From NCBI GenBank assembly GCA_024233005.1, contig JACKQE010000009.1, positions 157,616-221,615 of the forward strand: a DNA stretch of 64,000 bases, read 5' to 3'. This document shows positions 18,501 through 26,957 of the stretch, piece after piece; the first letter of the stretch is position 1, and the number at the start of each line of letters is the position of its first letter. Position numbers and translations under genes: made by a program. The notes beneath the pieces are model-generated. The model had not been told where the DNA came from. It did not search any database and saw only the letters and a list, made by a program, of their open reading frames with translations. This DNA comes from Akkermansiaceae bacterium. Lineage in GTDB: Bacteria > Verrucomicrobiota > Verrucomicrobiia > Verrucomicrobiales > DEV007.

Positions 18501-19522
18501 TGAGCGGAGCCGTCGCGTTCCCGGCTGATGCCAAACTCGATCCTTCGGGACAGCCCCTCAGCCTGCAGGCTTGGGTGCTCCCGGATGGCGGGCAGGGCAT
18601 CATCATCCAGCATGGCGGACCGCAGCAAGGGTACAGTCTGGAGTTGAAGCAGGGGATTCCGGCATTCCATCTCCGCCGCAACCAAGATCTGTTCACGCTC
18701 GCCGCTCCCAAGGCCTTGGGTGAGGGCTGGCACCAGCTGGTGGCAACGCTTGATGCCAAAGGAGCCGCGGTTCTTTATATTGATGGCGAGAGCGTTGCCA
18801 CCGGACAGTCTCCGGGCGTTCTCACCGCGGCGCCTGCCAATGGTCTGACCATGGGGAATGCCCGGATGGCGGTCTCCAATGATGATCCCACGCCCTACAC
18901 GGGTCTGCTTGACCAGGCGGCTCTTTACCACCGGGCACTTTCGGCGGAGGAAGTGCGCGAACGGTTCGCCGCGCCGGATGCCCCCCTCACAGACGTGGTG
19001 GTGGCCGCAAGCTTTGACAATGGCGACGCCAGGGATGAAGCCAATGCCCTGCACGGGGTCACCAGCGGAGTGGAGACCGGAAAAGGCCGGGTTGGGGCCG
19101 CGCTTTGGTTCCGCAAGGGTGCGCCTGCCGGCAAGGCCGGAACCAAGGCCCCGGCGGCGTCCCAGAAAAACAGCTTTGTGGAGCGGCAATGGGATCGCTA
19201 CGTGCCGATCGTGACCCGGGCCATGGCGCTCGCCGGGGACAATGTCATCGTTGCCGGTCCCCCGGACACGCTGGATGAGGAATATGCGTTCGAGCGGCTG
19301 ACCCAAAAGGATCCGGCGATCCGGGAGGAACTGGTTAAGCAGGCGGAAGCTCTGGACGGGAAAAGCGGTGCCAAGCTCTGGTCCGTCAATGTGAAATCGG
19401 GTGAACAAAGCGGTGGATTTGATCTCGAAAGTCCGCCAGTCTGGGATGGCATGGCCGTGGCCCGGGGCCGCCTCTACGTCGCCAGTGTCGACGGCAAGGT
19501 GCTGTGCTTTGGCAAACCCTAA
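15584..19522 (+). CDS. Secreted fusion: methyltransferase-like domain, PQQ-type beta-propeller and LamG domain
   Basis: A 1312-residue protein with a Sec signal peptide (1-27). At about 35-150 there is a Rossmann-like segment resembling a SAM methyltransferase (VVHVGAGDGQLTSAL, then LGLEKDPALV), odd for an exported protein. From about 200 to 960 PQQ/outer-membrane-type propeller repeats recur (DAATGKTKWEYEGK, LDATTGKKRWRF, SMDGSVYALRASDG). A Lys/Ala-rich linker (about 955-970) leads to a LamG/concanavalin-like domain at about 970-1130 (LQAWVLPDGG, GLLDQAALYHRALSAEEV). A last propeller-like segment closes the protein. It likely acts outside the cytoplasmic membrane in binding or oxidising an unknown substrate. 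The next gene starts five bases later. Confidence 0.8.
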   Translation: MRLLRFLPIFLGILSGVLPTLSLRSEPVSEARQVLQDSGVSGGFVVHVGAGDGQLTSALKAGEGFQVLGLEKDPALVVSGRNRLADSGAYGPVAMETWEGGSLPFVENLVNLLVIEQAGSVSRAEIDRVLVPQGVAMIRRSDGWEKIVKPRPAEMDDWTHYFYDSRGNAVSRDTAVGPPSRLQWVGSPRWSRHHDRMSSLSAMVSAGGRLFYIMDAGSRISILLPAKWQLVARDAFNGTILWKNELGGWNDYLWPLKSGPTQMTRRLVTDGKSVFVTKAVGAPVSKIDAATGEELSVYAGTQGAEEIIHRDGTLFVLVNPGDWALKDYAPVFNTGDQKRVETEFNWDQKPRRLVAVDAATGKTKWEYEGKIAPLTLCTDGKRVIFSNGDGLMCLNPADGTTTWADAPVAKRALYEYNYGPRVVLHDEVVLYAGGDGKMKGLRADTGKELWISPHEKSGYRSPEDLMVAGGLVWNAGTTQGNQSGEFTGRDPVTGEVKKQFLPDVTCYWFHHRCYMAKATEKFLIPSRTGIEYVDIEKEHWDINHWVRGACLYGVLPANGLTYAGPHNCACYPEAKLDGMNALAPAAKYPLPEPIAESARLSHGPAWGQPIEETEADPADWPTYRRDNARSGASSQALAGDLGKAWEIDLPGRLSALTIAAGSVLVAQIDAHTVHALDATTGKKRWRFIAGGRVDSPPTYWKGRVLFGSMDGSVYALRASDGALIWKFHAAPREMRHFAFEQLESVAPVHGSLLVENGLVSFVAGRSCFLDGGLRFFRLDAATGEKKVEQIYDDLDPDTGEDLQTKHMTLQMPVGLNDVLSSDGTLTYLRSQKIGADGKRIDIGPVSGDAAQQGAAQKGPGAHIFAPMGFLDDSWFHRSYWVYGKSFAGGHNGYYQAGKYAPAGRILVFNDSCVYSYGREAQYLKWTTTMEHSLFATSKVAPDAPEPVAQGGAGNKKGKAKEKNKAAAKAPNPLSGAVAFPADAKLDPSGQPLSLQAWVLPDGGQGIIIQHGGPQQGYSLELKQGIPAFHLRRNQDLFTLAAPKALGEGWHQLVATLDAKGAAVLYIDGESVATGQSPGVLTAAPANGLTMGNARMAVSNDDPTPYTGLLDQAALYHRALSAEEVRERFAAPDAPLTDVVVAASFDNGDARDEANALHGVTSGVETGKGRVGAALWFRKGAPAGKAGTKAPAASQKNSFVERQWDRYVPIVTRAMALAGDNVIVAGPPDTLDEEYAFERLTQKDPAIREELVKQAEALDGKSGAKLWSVNVKSGEQSGGFDLESPPVWDGMAVARGRLYVASVDGKVLCFGKP

Positions 19523-19526
19523 CACC

Positions 19527-20696
19527 ATGGCGCGGATTCCGTCTTTGAGGAACCTCCCCGCACTTCCGTGGGGTGCCGGAATGACGTTGTTGGCTGTCGC
19601 CGGGAGTGTTCTTGCCTGCACGGTTCCTGTTTTCCGCTACGCCTTGGATCGATGGGAGCCGGATGGGTTTCTGCTCAAGCTAAACAGTGAAACCGCCCGC
19701 ACGGAAGCCACCAGGAGTCTGTTGCGTCCGTTTCGCGCCAACGGAGGGGCCAATCTCGAAATCGCCGAGACCTCTCTCGATCTGGGGTCCGAAGCGGTTC
19801 TCTTTTTTCCGGGTCGCACTGACAAGCCTGTCTGGACGGGACCTTTCACGGGGGAAACCTGGGAGCGGTTGCTCCGTTCTCCCGGTCGGGAGACCATTGC
19901 CGGCCACCTGTTGGAGGGGGCCTCCGCCGTTTTTGTCCTCGCCGACGAAGGTACTTCGGCGGATGATCTTGAGGCCGCCCGGATTGGAAAGCGTCTCCGG
20001 TTTCTGGAAAGCGTCGCCCGCATTCCCGAAATCGATCCAACTGATCCCTCCAACCGAATGGGACCCGGACCCGAATTGAAGATTGGCTTTCCGTTGGTCC
20101 GTCTTCGCAAAAGCGATCCCGTTGAATCGGTTTTTCTCGATACCTTGCGCGGCCCCGAGTGGTATGGGAATCCATCCGACGGCCCCTTTTTGGGAGTGGT
20201 GTTTGGTCGCGGCCGGGTCCTCGATGCCCGGCCGGTTTCGGAATGTGACGACGAGTGGATTGAAAACACCGCCCTTTTCTTGGTGGGAGCTTGTTCCTGT
20301 CAGGTCAAAAATCAGAATCCCGGCTGGGATTCGCTGTTTGCGGTGGACTGGGATCGGGCTCTGGCTGCCGCCGGGGAAAAAGCTGCGGCGAATCAGGCCT
20401 CCCAGGATGAGAATGCCACCGCCACTGCCACGGCCACTGCCCCTGCCAGCGCCGGGGAGCCCCCTGTTGCCGGCGCCCCGGAGACTCCTGCGGAGGCCGC
20501 GGTCAAACCACCGGCTTCTCCCGGTGCCACCGTGGGGGAGGCTCCCGTGGTCGTGAAATCACAGCCTGCCGCAGCCGCCCCGCAGGGAAGCCACGGAGTC
20601 GCTCCCGCGGCGCCGGGCAACCTTCCCCTGAGGATCGCCCTGCTCGCTGGCGCAGTCTTCATCGCGGCATTGTCTTTCAGGCTGCTGCGCCGCTGA
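19527..20696 (+). CDS. Membrane-anchored protein of unknown function
   Basis: A 389-residue protein starting 4 bases after the giant propeller gene, so probably cotranscribed and perhaps working with it. It begins with a hydrophobic segment (about 15-40) that may be a signal peptide or anchor and ends with one transmembrane helix (about 368-386: IALLAGAVFIAALSF) plus a basic tail. The middle (about 45-290) is globular with no family I recognise; it contains paired cysteines in GACSCQV. Residues about 295-365 are an Ala/Pro/Thr-rich low-complexity linker (including alternating Ala-Thr), typical of a cell-wall or periplasm spanning stalk. No function is proposed. Confidence 0.7.
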   Translation: MARIPSLRNLPALPWGAGMTLLAVAGSVLACTVPVFRYALDRWEPDGFLLKLNSETARTEATRSLLRPFRANGGANLEIAETSLDLGSEAVLFFPGRTDKPVWTGPFTGETWERLLRSPGRETIAGHLLEGASAVFVLADEGTSADDLEAARIGKRLRFLESVARIPEIDPTDPSNRMGPGPELKIGFPLVRLRKSDPVESVFLDTLRGPEWYGNPSDGPFLGVVFGRGRVLDARPVSECDDEWIENTALFLVGACSCQVKNQNPGWDSLFAVDWDRALAAAGEKAAANQASQDENATATATATAPASAGEPPVAGAPETPAEAAVKPPASPGATVGEAPVVVKSQPAAAAPQGSHGVAPAAPGNLPLRIALLAGAVFIAALSFRLLRR

Positions 20697-20709
20697 ACCC
20701 CCGGAAACC

Positions 20710-22137
20710 TTAGGCCAACACCGGCCGGATCACCTCTCCCGCGATGTCGGTGAGGCGATAGCGCCGACCACTGTAGGTGTAGGTCAGCTTTTCATGATCG
20801 ATTCCCAGCAGGTGGAGAATCGTGGCATGCAAATCGTGCACCGAGACGGTGTCCAGCGCCGCCTTGTGGCCGAGTTCGTCGGATTCCCCATGGGAGACGC
20901 CGCCTTTGACCCCGCCTCCGGCCAGCCAGGCAGTGAAACAGTGGGGGTTGTGGTCCCTTCCCGGGGTTTTTCCCTTCTGGGCCACCGGGAGGCGGCCGAA
21001 TTCACCGCACCAGACCACCAAGGTGTCATCGAGCATTCCGCGCTGGTGAAGATCCTCCAGGAGTCCCGCCACGGGTTGGTCGGTTTCCCCCGCAAATTGG
21101 GAGTGATTGCCTTTGATATCGCTGTGCCCATCCCAACTGCGTTGGTTTTCCATTCCGCCCGAGTAAATCTGGACGAACCGCACGCCCCGCTCGACCAGAC
21201 GGCGCGCGGTCAGACACTGTGTGGCGAAGTGCTGGCAATGCTTTTGGTCGAGGCCGTAGAGTTTTTGGGTGGCCTCCGGTTCCTTGCTCAGATCCAGAGC
21301 TTCAGGCGCGGCTGACTGCATGCGGTAAGCCAGTTCATAGCTCTCGATTCGCGCCGTGAGGTCGGTCTCATGGGGGCGGGATTCGAGGTGCTCACGGTTC
21401 AGCCGGGCCAGCAGGTCAAGCCCTCCTCGCTGGGCGGCCGCTGGCTGATCGTTGGGACGGAAGAGGTTGTCGATGGGATCGCCCTTGGGCTTCAGCCAGG
21501 TGCCCTGGTAGACGCCGGGGAGGAATCCCGCGCTCCAGTTGCTCGCATTGCCTTTGGGAAGTCCCCGATCGAGGGGATCAGACATGACCACGAAGGCCGG
21601 CAGGTCCCGGCTTTCGCTGCCGAGTCCGTAAGTGACCCAGGAGCCGGCGCAGGGAAGTCCCATGCGGGGAAGACCGCAGTTCATCATGAACAAGGCGGGA
21701 CTGTGGTTGTTGGATTCCGTGTGGCCCGAGTGGATGAAGGCCATCTTGTCCACATGGCCGCCGAGATGAGGGAAAATCTCGGAAACCATTTTGCCGCACT
21801 GGCCGCGCGGCCGGAATGCGAACGGGGATTTCATGATGCCTCCCACCGAGTTGGCGAAGAAGCCGGTGAATTTGTCGAAGCCTTCCAATTCCTGGCCGTC
21901 GTGTTTTTCCAACGCCGGTTTGTAGTCCCAGGTGTCCACCTGGCTGGGGCCACCGTTGACAAAGATCCAGATCACCCGCTTCGCCCGGGCAGGGAACTGC
22001 GGTCGCCGGGGGGCGAGGGGATCGGCGAGATCGGCGAGGAGTTGTTCCTCCTGGAGCAGCGAAGCCAGTCCCAATAGACCCGCACCGGCGCCAGCCCGGC
22101 TGAGAAGAGAACGGCGAGAAAACAGGGGGGCATTCAT
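20710..22137 (-). CDS. DUF1501 (sulfatase-like) Tat-exported protein
   Basis: A 475-residue protein with a twin-arginine-type signal (SRRSLLSRAGAGAGLLGLASLL). Family landmarks include VIWIFVNGGPSQVDTWDYKP near 55-75, AFIHSGHTESNNHSPA, GLPRMGLPCAGSWVTYGLG, WDGHSDIKGNHSQFAGETD and WCGEFGRLPVAQKG. These are the DUF1501 group, related to the alkaline-phosphatase/sulfatase fold. In PVC bacteria this gene nearly always pairs with a PSCyt1/DUF1549/DUF1553 cytochrome, and here the two overlap by 4 bases. The biochemical role of the pair is not established, though carbohydrate or sulfated-polymer use is often suggested. Confidence 0.9.
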   Translation of the reverse strand: MNAPLFSRRSLLSRAGAGAGLLGLASLLQEEQLLADLADPLAPRRPQFPARAKRVIWIFVNGGPSQVDTWDYKPALEKHDGQELEGFDKFTGFFANSVGGIMKSPFAFRPRGQCGKMVSEIFPHLGGHVDKMAFIHSGHTESNNHSPALFMMNCGLPRMGLPCAGSWVTYGLGSESRDLPAFVVMSDPLDRGLPKGNASNWSAGFLPGVYQGTWLKPKGDPIDNLFRPNDQPAAAQRGGLDLLARLNREHLESRPHETDLTARIESYELAYRMQSAAPEALDLSKEPEATQKLYGLDQKHCQHFATQCLTARRLVERGVRFVQIYSGGMENQRSWDGHSDIKGNHSQFAGETDQPVAGLLEDLHQRGMLDDTLVVWCGEFGRLPVAQKGKTPGRDHNPHCFTAWLAGGGVKGGVSHGESDELGHKAALDTVSVHDLHATILHLLGIDHEKLTYTYSGRRYRLTDIAGEVIRPVLA

Positions 22138-25100
22138 GGCAGGTAAAGAAACTCGTTGGAACTCAGCAATGCCTGACAGAAATCCGTCAGGGCTCGGTGG
22201 GCGGCATCCGATTGCTTCTGGTAGTGGGTCGACTGCTGTTTAAGAAATGCCTCCGCCCCGGCCTGCTCTGCGGGCGTCACCTCCCGGCCCAGGGCCAGGA
22301 GATACAGCGTCGGAATCGCCCCTCCGCTGCGCTTCGCAAGCGCGTCCGCATACTGCCGGGATTGGGGGCTGTTCATGAGATAGAGGGATTGCGGAGCCAC
22401 CGTGGTCACCGGGCGGGCCCCGATGCTGACGAGGTGCTCCGGCCAGTCAAAGACCAGCATGGAATTGGGCAACCGGCTGCGCTTCACCGTGAAATAGACG
22501 CTGCGGCGGCGCATGTTCTCATCAAGCGATCCCGGGCCGAACATGGTGGGATCCAGCAGGCCTGAAACCGCCAGCAGGGAGTCGCGGATGGCTTCGCCCT
22601 CCAGGCGGCGAGGTGCGAAACGCCAGAGGAGCTGGTTTTCCGGATCCTTGGCCGCGTCCGCAGCGTCGAAGTCGCCCGATTGGCGGTAGGTCGCGCTCAT
22701 TAGAATGGTCTTGTGGAGGCGTTTCAATGACCATCCATGGGTGATGAGATCGTTTGCCAGCCAGTCGAGAAGTTCCGGGTGTGTCGGGCGCTCTCCTTGG
22801 AATCCGAAGTCATTGGGGGTTGCCACCAGTCCGCGACCGAAATGATGCTGCCAAACCCGGTTGACCATCACCCTGGCCAACAACTGTCCCGCTCCCTTTT
22901 CCACGTCGGTCATCCAGGCGGCGAGGGAGGCTCGTCGGTAGCTGGTGGTCGCTCCTGCCGGTGGCTCACGCCGCCATTGATCGGCCTCGCTTCCCGCCGG
23001 CATCAGGACTTGAAGGAAGCCCGCCTTGGCCACGCCGTCACTTTGCTTGGGATCCCCCCGCCGCAAGGTGTGAACTTCCGGATAGAAATGGGGGTAGCCG
23101 CGCCCATCCGCGTGATGTTTGAGTGGCTTGACGCCTTCGGAACAAATCAAAACCGGCTTCACGTCAGGGGCGGGTTTGATGGCGAGGTGTTCCTGCACGG
23201 CGGCTTGAAGTTTTTGCCAACCTGCATCTTGGTGGGCATACCAGTCTCGGAGAGCTTCCTGCTGGGGGGGAGAGAGGGCGGCACGACCTTTTTTCAAGGC
23301 AGCCATGCCTTCCGCGAGATTCTGGGCCGTGCCCCGGCCCACTTCAAAATCCGTTGCCGGATCGCTCGCGACAGCGAGGCGGAATCTTCCGAGACTGTGT
23401 TGGCCATTGAGGTGAAACCGCATCCGAAAGGTCAGAATGGCGGGGGCTGTGAGTGGCTTTTCAAACACAAAGACCGCCGCCTGATCCTTGCCGATTCCCC
23501 CGGCATCGACCGCCCAACCACTTTTCTCACGATCGCCGTCGATGGAGCTTTTCACAGAGAGGCTCCCCTGGTTCTGTTCATGGGTGGCACGAGCCGCAGT
23601 GAGCTTGATGGCTTGAGGTTCTGATGATCCTGGCAGAAGGGCCTGGACCGAGATATCGCCAAGGGCGAAATTTCCGTTTCCAGCCCGACCCGGGCCTTGG
23701 TGGGGGAGGGTTGGGTGCGTCAGGGCTTCCAGTCGCACTGCGGCTCCTCCGGCGGCCACCTTGGATCGCACGACATATTCCTCATTGACGGGGACATTGC
23801 CCGTGGCGAGCCAGGAGCCGTCCGGCTGGCGGGTTAGGACGGTGCCGGAGGTTGACGTCACCGACTCCGGTTCCAGCAGGCTCCATCTGCCTCTGTCCGG
23901 AGGCGCCAGCTCTCCCGGGTGTTCGAGCCAGGCCGTGAAACCGGGATCGATTGAGGAGGCTTCATAGCTGCGCAGCCCCTCTTCGAGTTCAAGATGACGT
24001 TTCTGCCAAGGCCCCAGTTTTTTCTGGTAGTCGTCCGGATGAAAAGCGATGTCCTTTTCACTCCGGATCGCAGTGGCGAAGCAGGCCACGAACCGGTAAT
24101 AGTCGGTTGAGGGAATGGGATCGTATTTGTGATCGTGACAGCGGGCGCATCCCACGGAAAGGCCGAGAAAGGCCGCACCGGTGGTTGCCGCCATGTCGTC
24201 GAGCTCGTCATAGCGGGCCCGCTCGAACTCGGCTTCCGTGAGCTGGGTCGGAAAAGCGCCTGCGGCTAGAAATCCCGTCGCCATCTGGGCCAAAGGTTCT
24301 TCCGGGGCCAATTCGTCGCCGGCGATCTGCCAACTCGTGAAACGGTCCCACGGGAGGTCCTCATTGAAGGCCTTGATCAAAAAATCCCGATAGTGATAGG
24401 CCGTGGGACGGTCATAATCGTGCTCAAACCCGGAGCTTTCGGCAAAACGGGCCACATCCATCCAGTGGCGCGCCTGGCGTTCCCCATACTGCGGCGATGC
24501 CAACAGGTGATCGACATAGTCGGACCACGCTGGGGGGGTGGGGGCGGACAGGAAACGATCCAACGCATCGGGCGAAGGCGGCAGGCCCGTCAAATCGAGG
24601 GATGCCCGGCGGGCAAGGGTGCGGGGATCGGCCGGCGGATTTGGCTGGATCGCTTTGGCGGTAAGGGCGGCGAGGATGAACCGGTCGATCGGTGAGTCCT
24701 TCCATTCGCCCTGCCCAGGAGGCGCTTCTGTGATCGTGAGCGGGCGGAAAGCCCAAAAAGTGCGGTCTTGATCGGTGACTCGCATCGGTTGATGGGCGGC
24801 GGCTTGCCCATCTGTCAACGGAGCGTTGTAAGGGGCTCCCTGTGAGATCCAGCGGCCCAGATCCGCGATCAGAGGAGCGGGGAGGGCGGGTTTTTTTGCC
24901 GGCATGAAGGGCTTTTCTTCATGCCGCAGAAGCTTCAGTAGCAGGCTGTTCTCTGGCGTTTGCAGATCGATTGCCGACCCGGACTCGCCTCCCTTGAGCA
25001 AGCTTTCCCGGCTCGACAAATCGAGTCCTCCGCGGGTTTTTTCCCCACCGTGGCAGGACAAACAGTGTTCTTTGAAAGCGGGTCCGACGGTTTTCTCAAA

Positions 25101-25223
25101 CAGCGCGGTGCCAGCCTGCATCCGGGCGGCATGGTCGGGGGGGACCGCGCCCCGGACGGAAACCAACACCGCCAACAAGCAGGCGGCTAGGGGAAAGAGG
25201 GGGCGTGTTACTGGCATTGGCAT
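22134..25223 (-). CDS. PVC cytochrome: PSCyt1-DUF1549-LamG-like-DUF1553 protein
   Basis: About 1029 residues from the ATG at 25223, which gives a Sec signal; an earlier in-frame start at 25274 is possible. The N-terminal cytochrome domain carries CLSCH in HCLSCHGGEKTRGGLDL (about 55-70). DUF1549 follows (RRASLDLTGLPPSPDALDRFL, then YGERQARHWMDVARFAES, then VGCARCHDHKYDPI, a second CxxCH). A beta-rich insert lies at about 440-650, and DUF1553 at the C-terminus includes MVNRVWQHHFGRGLVATPNDFGFQGE and LMNSPQSRQYADALAKR. It is a periplasmic, probably diheme protein. It is translationally coupled (ATGA) to the DUF1501 gene. Confidence 0.9.
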   Translation of the reverse strand: MPMPVTRPLFPLAACLLAVLVSVRGAVPPDHAARMQAGTALFEKTVGPAFKEHCLSCHGGEKTRGGLDLSSRESLLKGGESGSAIDLQTPENSLLLKLLRHEEKPFMPAKKPALPAPLIADLGRWISQGAPYNAPLTDGQAAAHQPMRVTDQDRTFWAFRPLTITEAPPGQGEWKDSPIDRFILAALTAKAIQPNPPADPRTLARRASLDLTGLPPSPDALDRFLSAPTPPAWSDYVDHLLASPQYGERQARHWMDVARFAESSGFEHDYDRPTAYHYRDFLIKAFNEDLPWDRFTSWQIAGDELAPEEPLAQMATGFLAAGAFPTQLTEAEFERARYDELDDMAATTGAAFLGLSVGCARCHDHKYDPIPSTDYYRFVACFATAIRSEKDIAFHPDDYQKKLGPWQKRHLELEEGLRSYEASSIDPGFTAWLEHPGELAPPDRGRWSLLEPESVTSTSGTVLTRQPDGSWLATGNVPVNEEYVVRSKVAAGGAAVRLEALTHPTLPHQGPGRAGNGNFALGDISVQALLPGSSEPQAIKLTAARATHEQNQGSLSVKSSIDGDREKSGWAVDAGGIGKDQAAVFVFEKPLTAPAILTFRMRFHLNGQHSLGRFRLAVASDPATDFEVGRGTAQNLAEGMAALKKGRAALSPPQQEALRDWYAHQDAGWQKLQAAVQEHLAIKPAPDVKPVLICSEGVKPLKHHADGRGYPHFYPEVHTLRRGDPKQSDGVAKAGFLQVLMPAGSEADQWRREPPAGATTSYRRASLAAWMTDVEKGAGQLLARVMVNRVWQHHFGRGLVATPNDFGFQGERPTHPELLDWLANDLITHGWSLKRLHKTILMSATYRQSGDFDAADAAKDPENQLLWRFAPRRLEGEAIRDSLLAVSGLLDPTMFGPGSLDENMRRRSVYFTVKRSRLPNSMLVFDWPEHLVSIGARPVTTVAPQSLYLMNSPQSRQYADALAKRSGGAIPTLYLLALGREVTPAEQAGAEAFLKQQSTHYQKQSDAAHRALTDFCQALLSSNEFLYLP

Positions 25224-25394
25224 GGAAACAAGCGGAAGGGGATCGTCGATGAAATAACCGCGTCGGATGGGCAAATCTTACGCAAAACAGTGGCCGTGCC
25301 GGGACCGGACGGCAAGTGCCGCAAAGACGGCGGGGCAGGGCAGGCATGGTTGCGTGCTTGCCAGAGGAATCGAATCCATGTAGATCTGAAGCCT

Positions 25395-26939
25395 ATGACC
25401 TTACGCCAGATGCTTGCCTTGGGCATGCTTGCCGGAGCCGCCGCGCTCGGTTGGTATGCTTTTCATGGAACCGGGGATCCCGCCCCCACACGGACCCTCA
25501 TGGTCTACTGCGCCGCGGGATTGAAAAAACCCGTCGAGGAAATCAAGGCGGCCTGGGAAAAGGAAACCGGGATCGAAGTCAGTCTTCAATACGGGGGAAC
25601 TGGGACCCTGATGAGCCAGATCGAAGTGGCCCGCCGGGGAGACCTTTTCATCGCGGCCGATGCCGGAGCTGCTGCCGATGCGGCCAAACGCGGGCTGGTG
25701 GAAGAGCAGATTCCTCTCGTCCGGCAGACGCCGGTCATTGCCGTTCCCTCGGGCAATCCAAAAGGAGTCAAGGCGTTTGCCGACCTGCTGCGTCCCGATC
25801 TGCGGGTGGCTTTGGCCAATCCCGAAGCCGCCAGTATTGGCCGCGCCACCCAGGCCGCCGCCGGGGCGCAATGGGAAGCTCTCAAATCAAAGGTCGCCGT
25901 CATGAAGCCCACCGTCACTGATATCGCGTCCGATCTGACCCTTGGGGCGGTCGATGCGGCTGTCCTCTGGGATGCCACCGTGCCGCAGTTCAAAGGCATC
26001 GAGGCTGTCCAGATCCCCGAGTTTGCCTCCCGATCTGAAACCGCGATGGTCTGCGTGCTCAAATCCTGTGAACAGCCCGCCTTGGCCCTGCGCTTGGCCC
26101 GTTATTTCTCTGCTCCGGAGAAAGGCGCCGTTGTGTTTGCCAAGCAGGGCTTCACCCCCGAATCGGGAGATGCCTGGGCCGCGACGCCCGAGATCATTCT
26201 CTACAGCGGAGCCGTCAACCGTCCGGCCGTGGAGCCGCTGGTGAATGATTTCATCAAGCGCGAGGGAGTTTCCATCACCACTGTCTACAATGGTTGTGGA
26301 ATCCTCTGTTCGGCGATGAAGGCGATGCAGGACCAGGCTGCACCGAAACTGCCGGATGCGTATTACGCCTGCGACGTTTGCTTCGTCCCCCCGGTCGCTG
26401 ATCTCTTCCCGGAAGCCATCATGCTCACCGAGACGCCCATCGTCATCGCCGTGCCGGAGGGGAATCCACTGGGGATCCACACGCTGGCCGACCTTGCCCG
26501 GGAAGGTCTGCGCCTTGGAATCTGCAACGCCGAGCAGAGCACTCTCGGCTTCATGACCCGCGGCCTGTTGCGCAAAAACAGTCTCGAATTCTCCGTCCGG
26601 AAAAACGTCGCGGTCGAGGTGCCGACCGCAGATTTCCTCATCAACCAGCTCCGTGCCGGCGGTCTCGATGCCGCCATTGTCTACCTGGTAAATGTGGAGA
26701 ACCAAAAGGAACATCTCGATGCGGTGCCCATTCTTGATGCCGGGGCCACTGCGGTGCAGCCTTTTGCGGTGCGCAAGGACTCCTCTTACCGGCTCATTTC
26801 CCAAAGACTCCTGCGCCATTTCCAGGCGCATCCGGAGAGCTTCAAGGAACGGGGTTTCACATGGCGTGATGGCGAGAAGCCGATGCAGAGCAAGGACATC
26901 GAGGTCCCCCCTTGGCTCAAGCCCGACGGGGCCAAGTGA
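25395..26939 (+). CDS. Tandem ModA-like (molybdate/tungstate-type) substrate-binding protein
   Basis: A 514-residue protein starting at the ATG at 25395, with an N-terminal hydrophobic anchor (MLALGMLAGAAALGWYAF). Two ModA-like binding domains follow in one chain: the first at about 35-250 (MVYCAAGLKKPVEEIKAAWE, QYGGTGTLMSQIE, DLFIAADAGAA, AALGA-type DAAVLWDATV), the second at about 270-480 (ILYSGAVNRPAVEPLVNDF, VYNGCGILCSAM, CDVCFVPPVADLF, DAAIVYLVNV). Normal ModA is about 250 residues with one domain. The second domain has Cys-rich substitutions in the oxyanion region (NGCGILC, ACDVC), so it may bind something else. A ModB permease follows by 18 bases; no ModC is nearby. Confidence 0.85.
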   Translation: MTLRQMLALGMLAGAAALGWYAFHGTGDPAPTRTLMVYCAAGLKKPVEEIKAAWEKETGIEVSLQYGGTGTLMSQIEVARRGDLFIAADAGAAADAAKRGLVEEQIPLVRQTPVIAVPSGNPKGVKAFADLLRPDLRVALANPEAASIGRATQAAAGAQWEALKSKVAVMKPTVTDIASDLTLGAVDAAVLWDATVPQFKGIEAVQIPEFASRSETAMVCVLKSCEQPALALRLARYFSAPEKGAVVFAKQGFTPESGDAWAATPEIILYSGAVNRPAVEPLVNDFIKREGVSITTVYNGCGILCSAMKAMQDQAAPKLPDAYYACDVCFVPPVADLFPEAIMLTETPIVIAVPEGNPLGIHTLADLAREGLRLGICNAEQSTLGFMTRGLLRKNSLEFSVRKNVAVEVPTADFLINQLRAGGLDAAIVYLVNVENQKEHLDAVPILDAGATAVQPFAVRKDSSYRLISQRLLRHFQAHPESFKERGFTWRDGEKPMQSKDIEVPPWLKPDGAK

Positions 26940-26957
26940 GGATCCTGGACTTCCCGC

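Noticed and set aside
18200..19621. Minus-strand frame of 473 codons opposite the LamG part of the giant propeller gene
   Set aside because: Antisense shadow with no recognisable domain.
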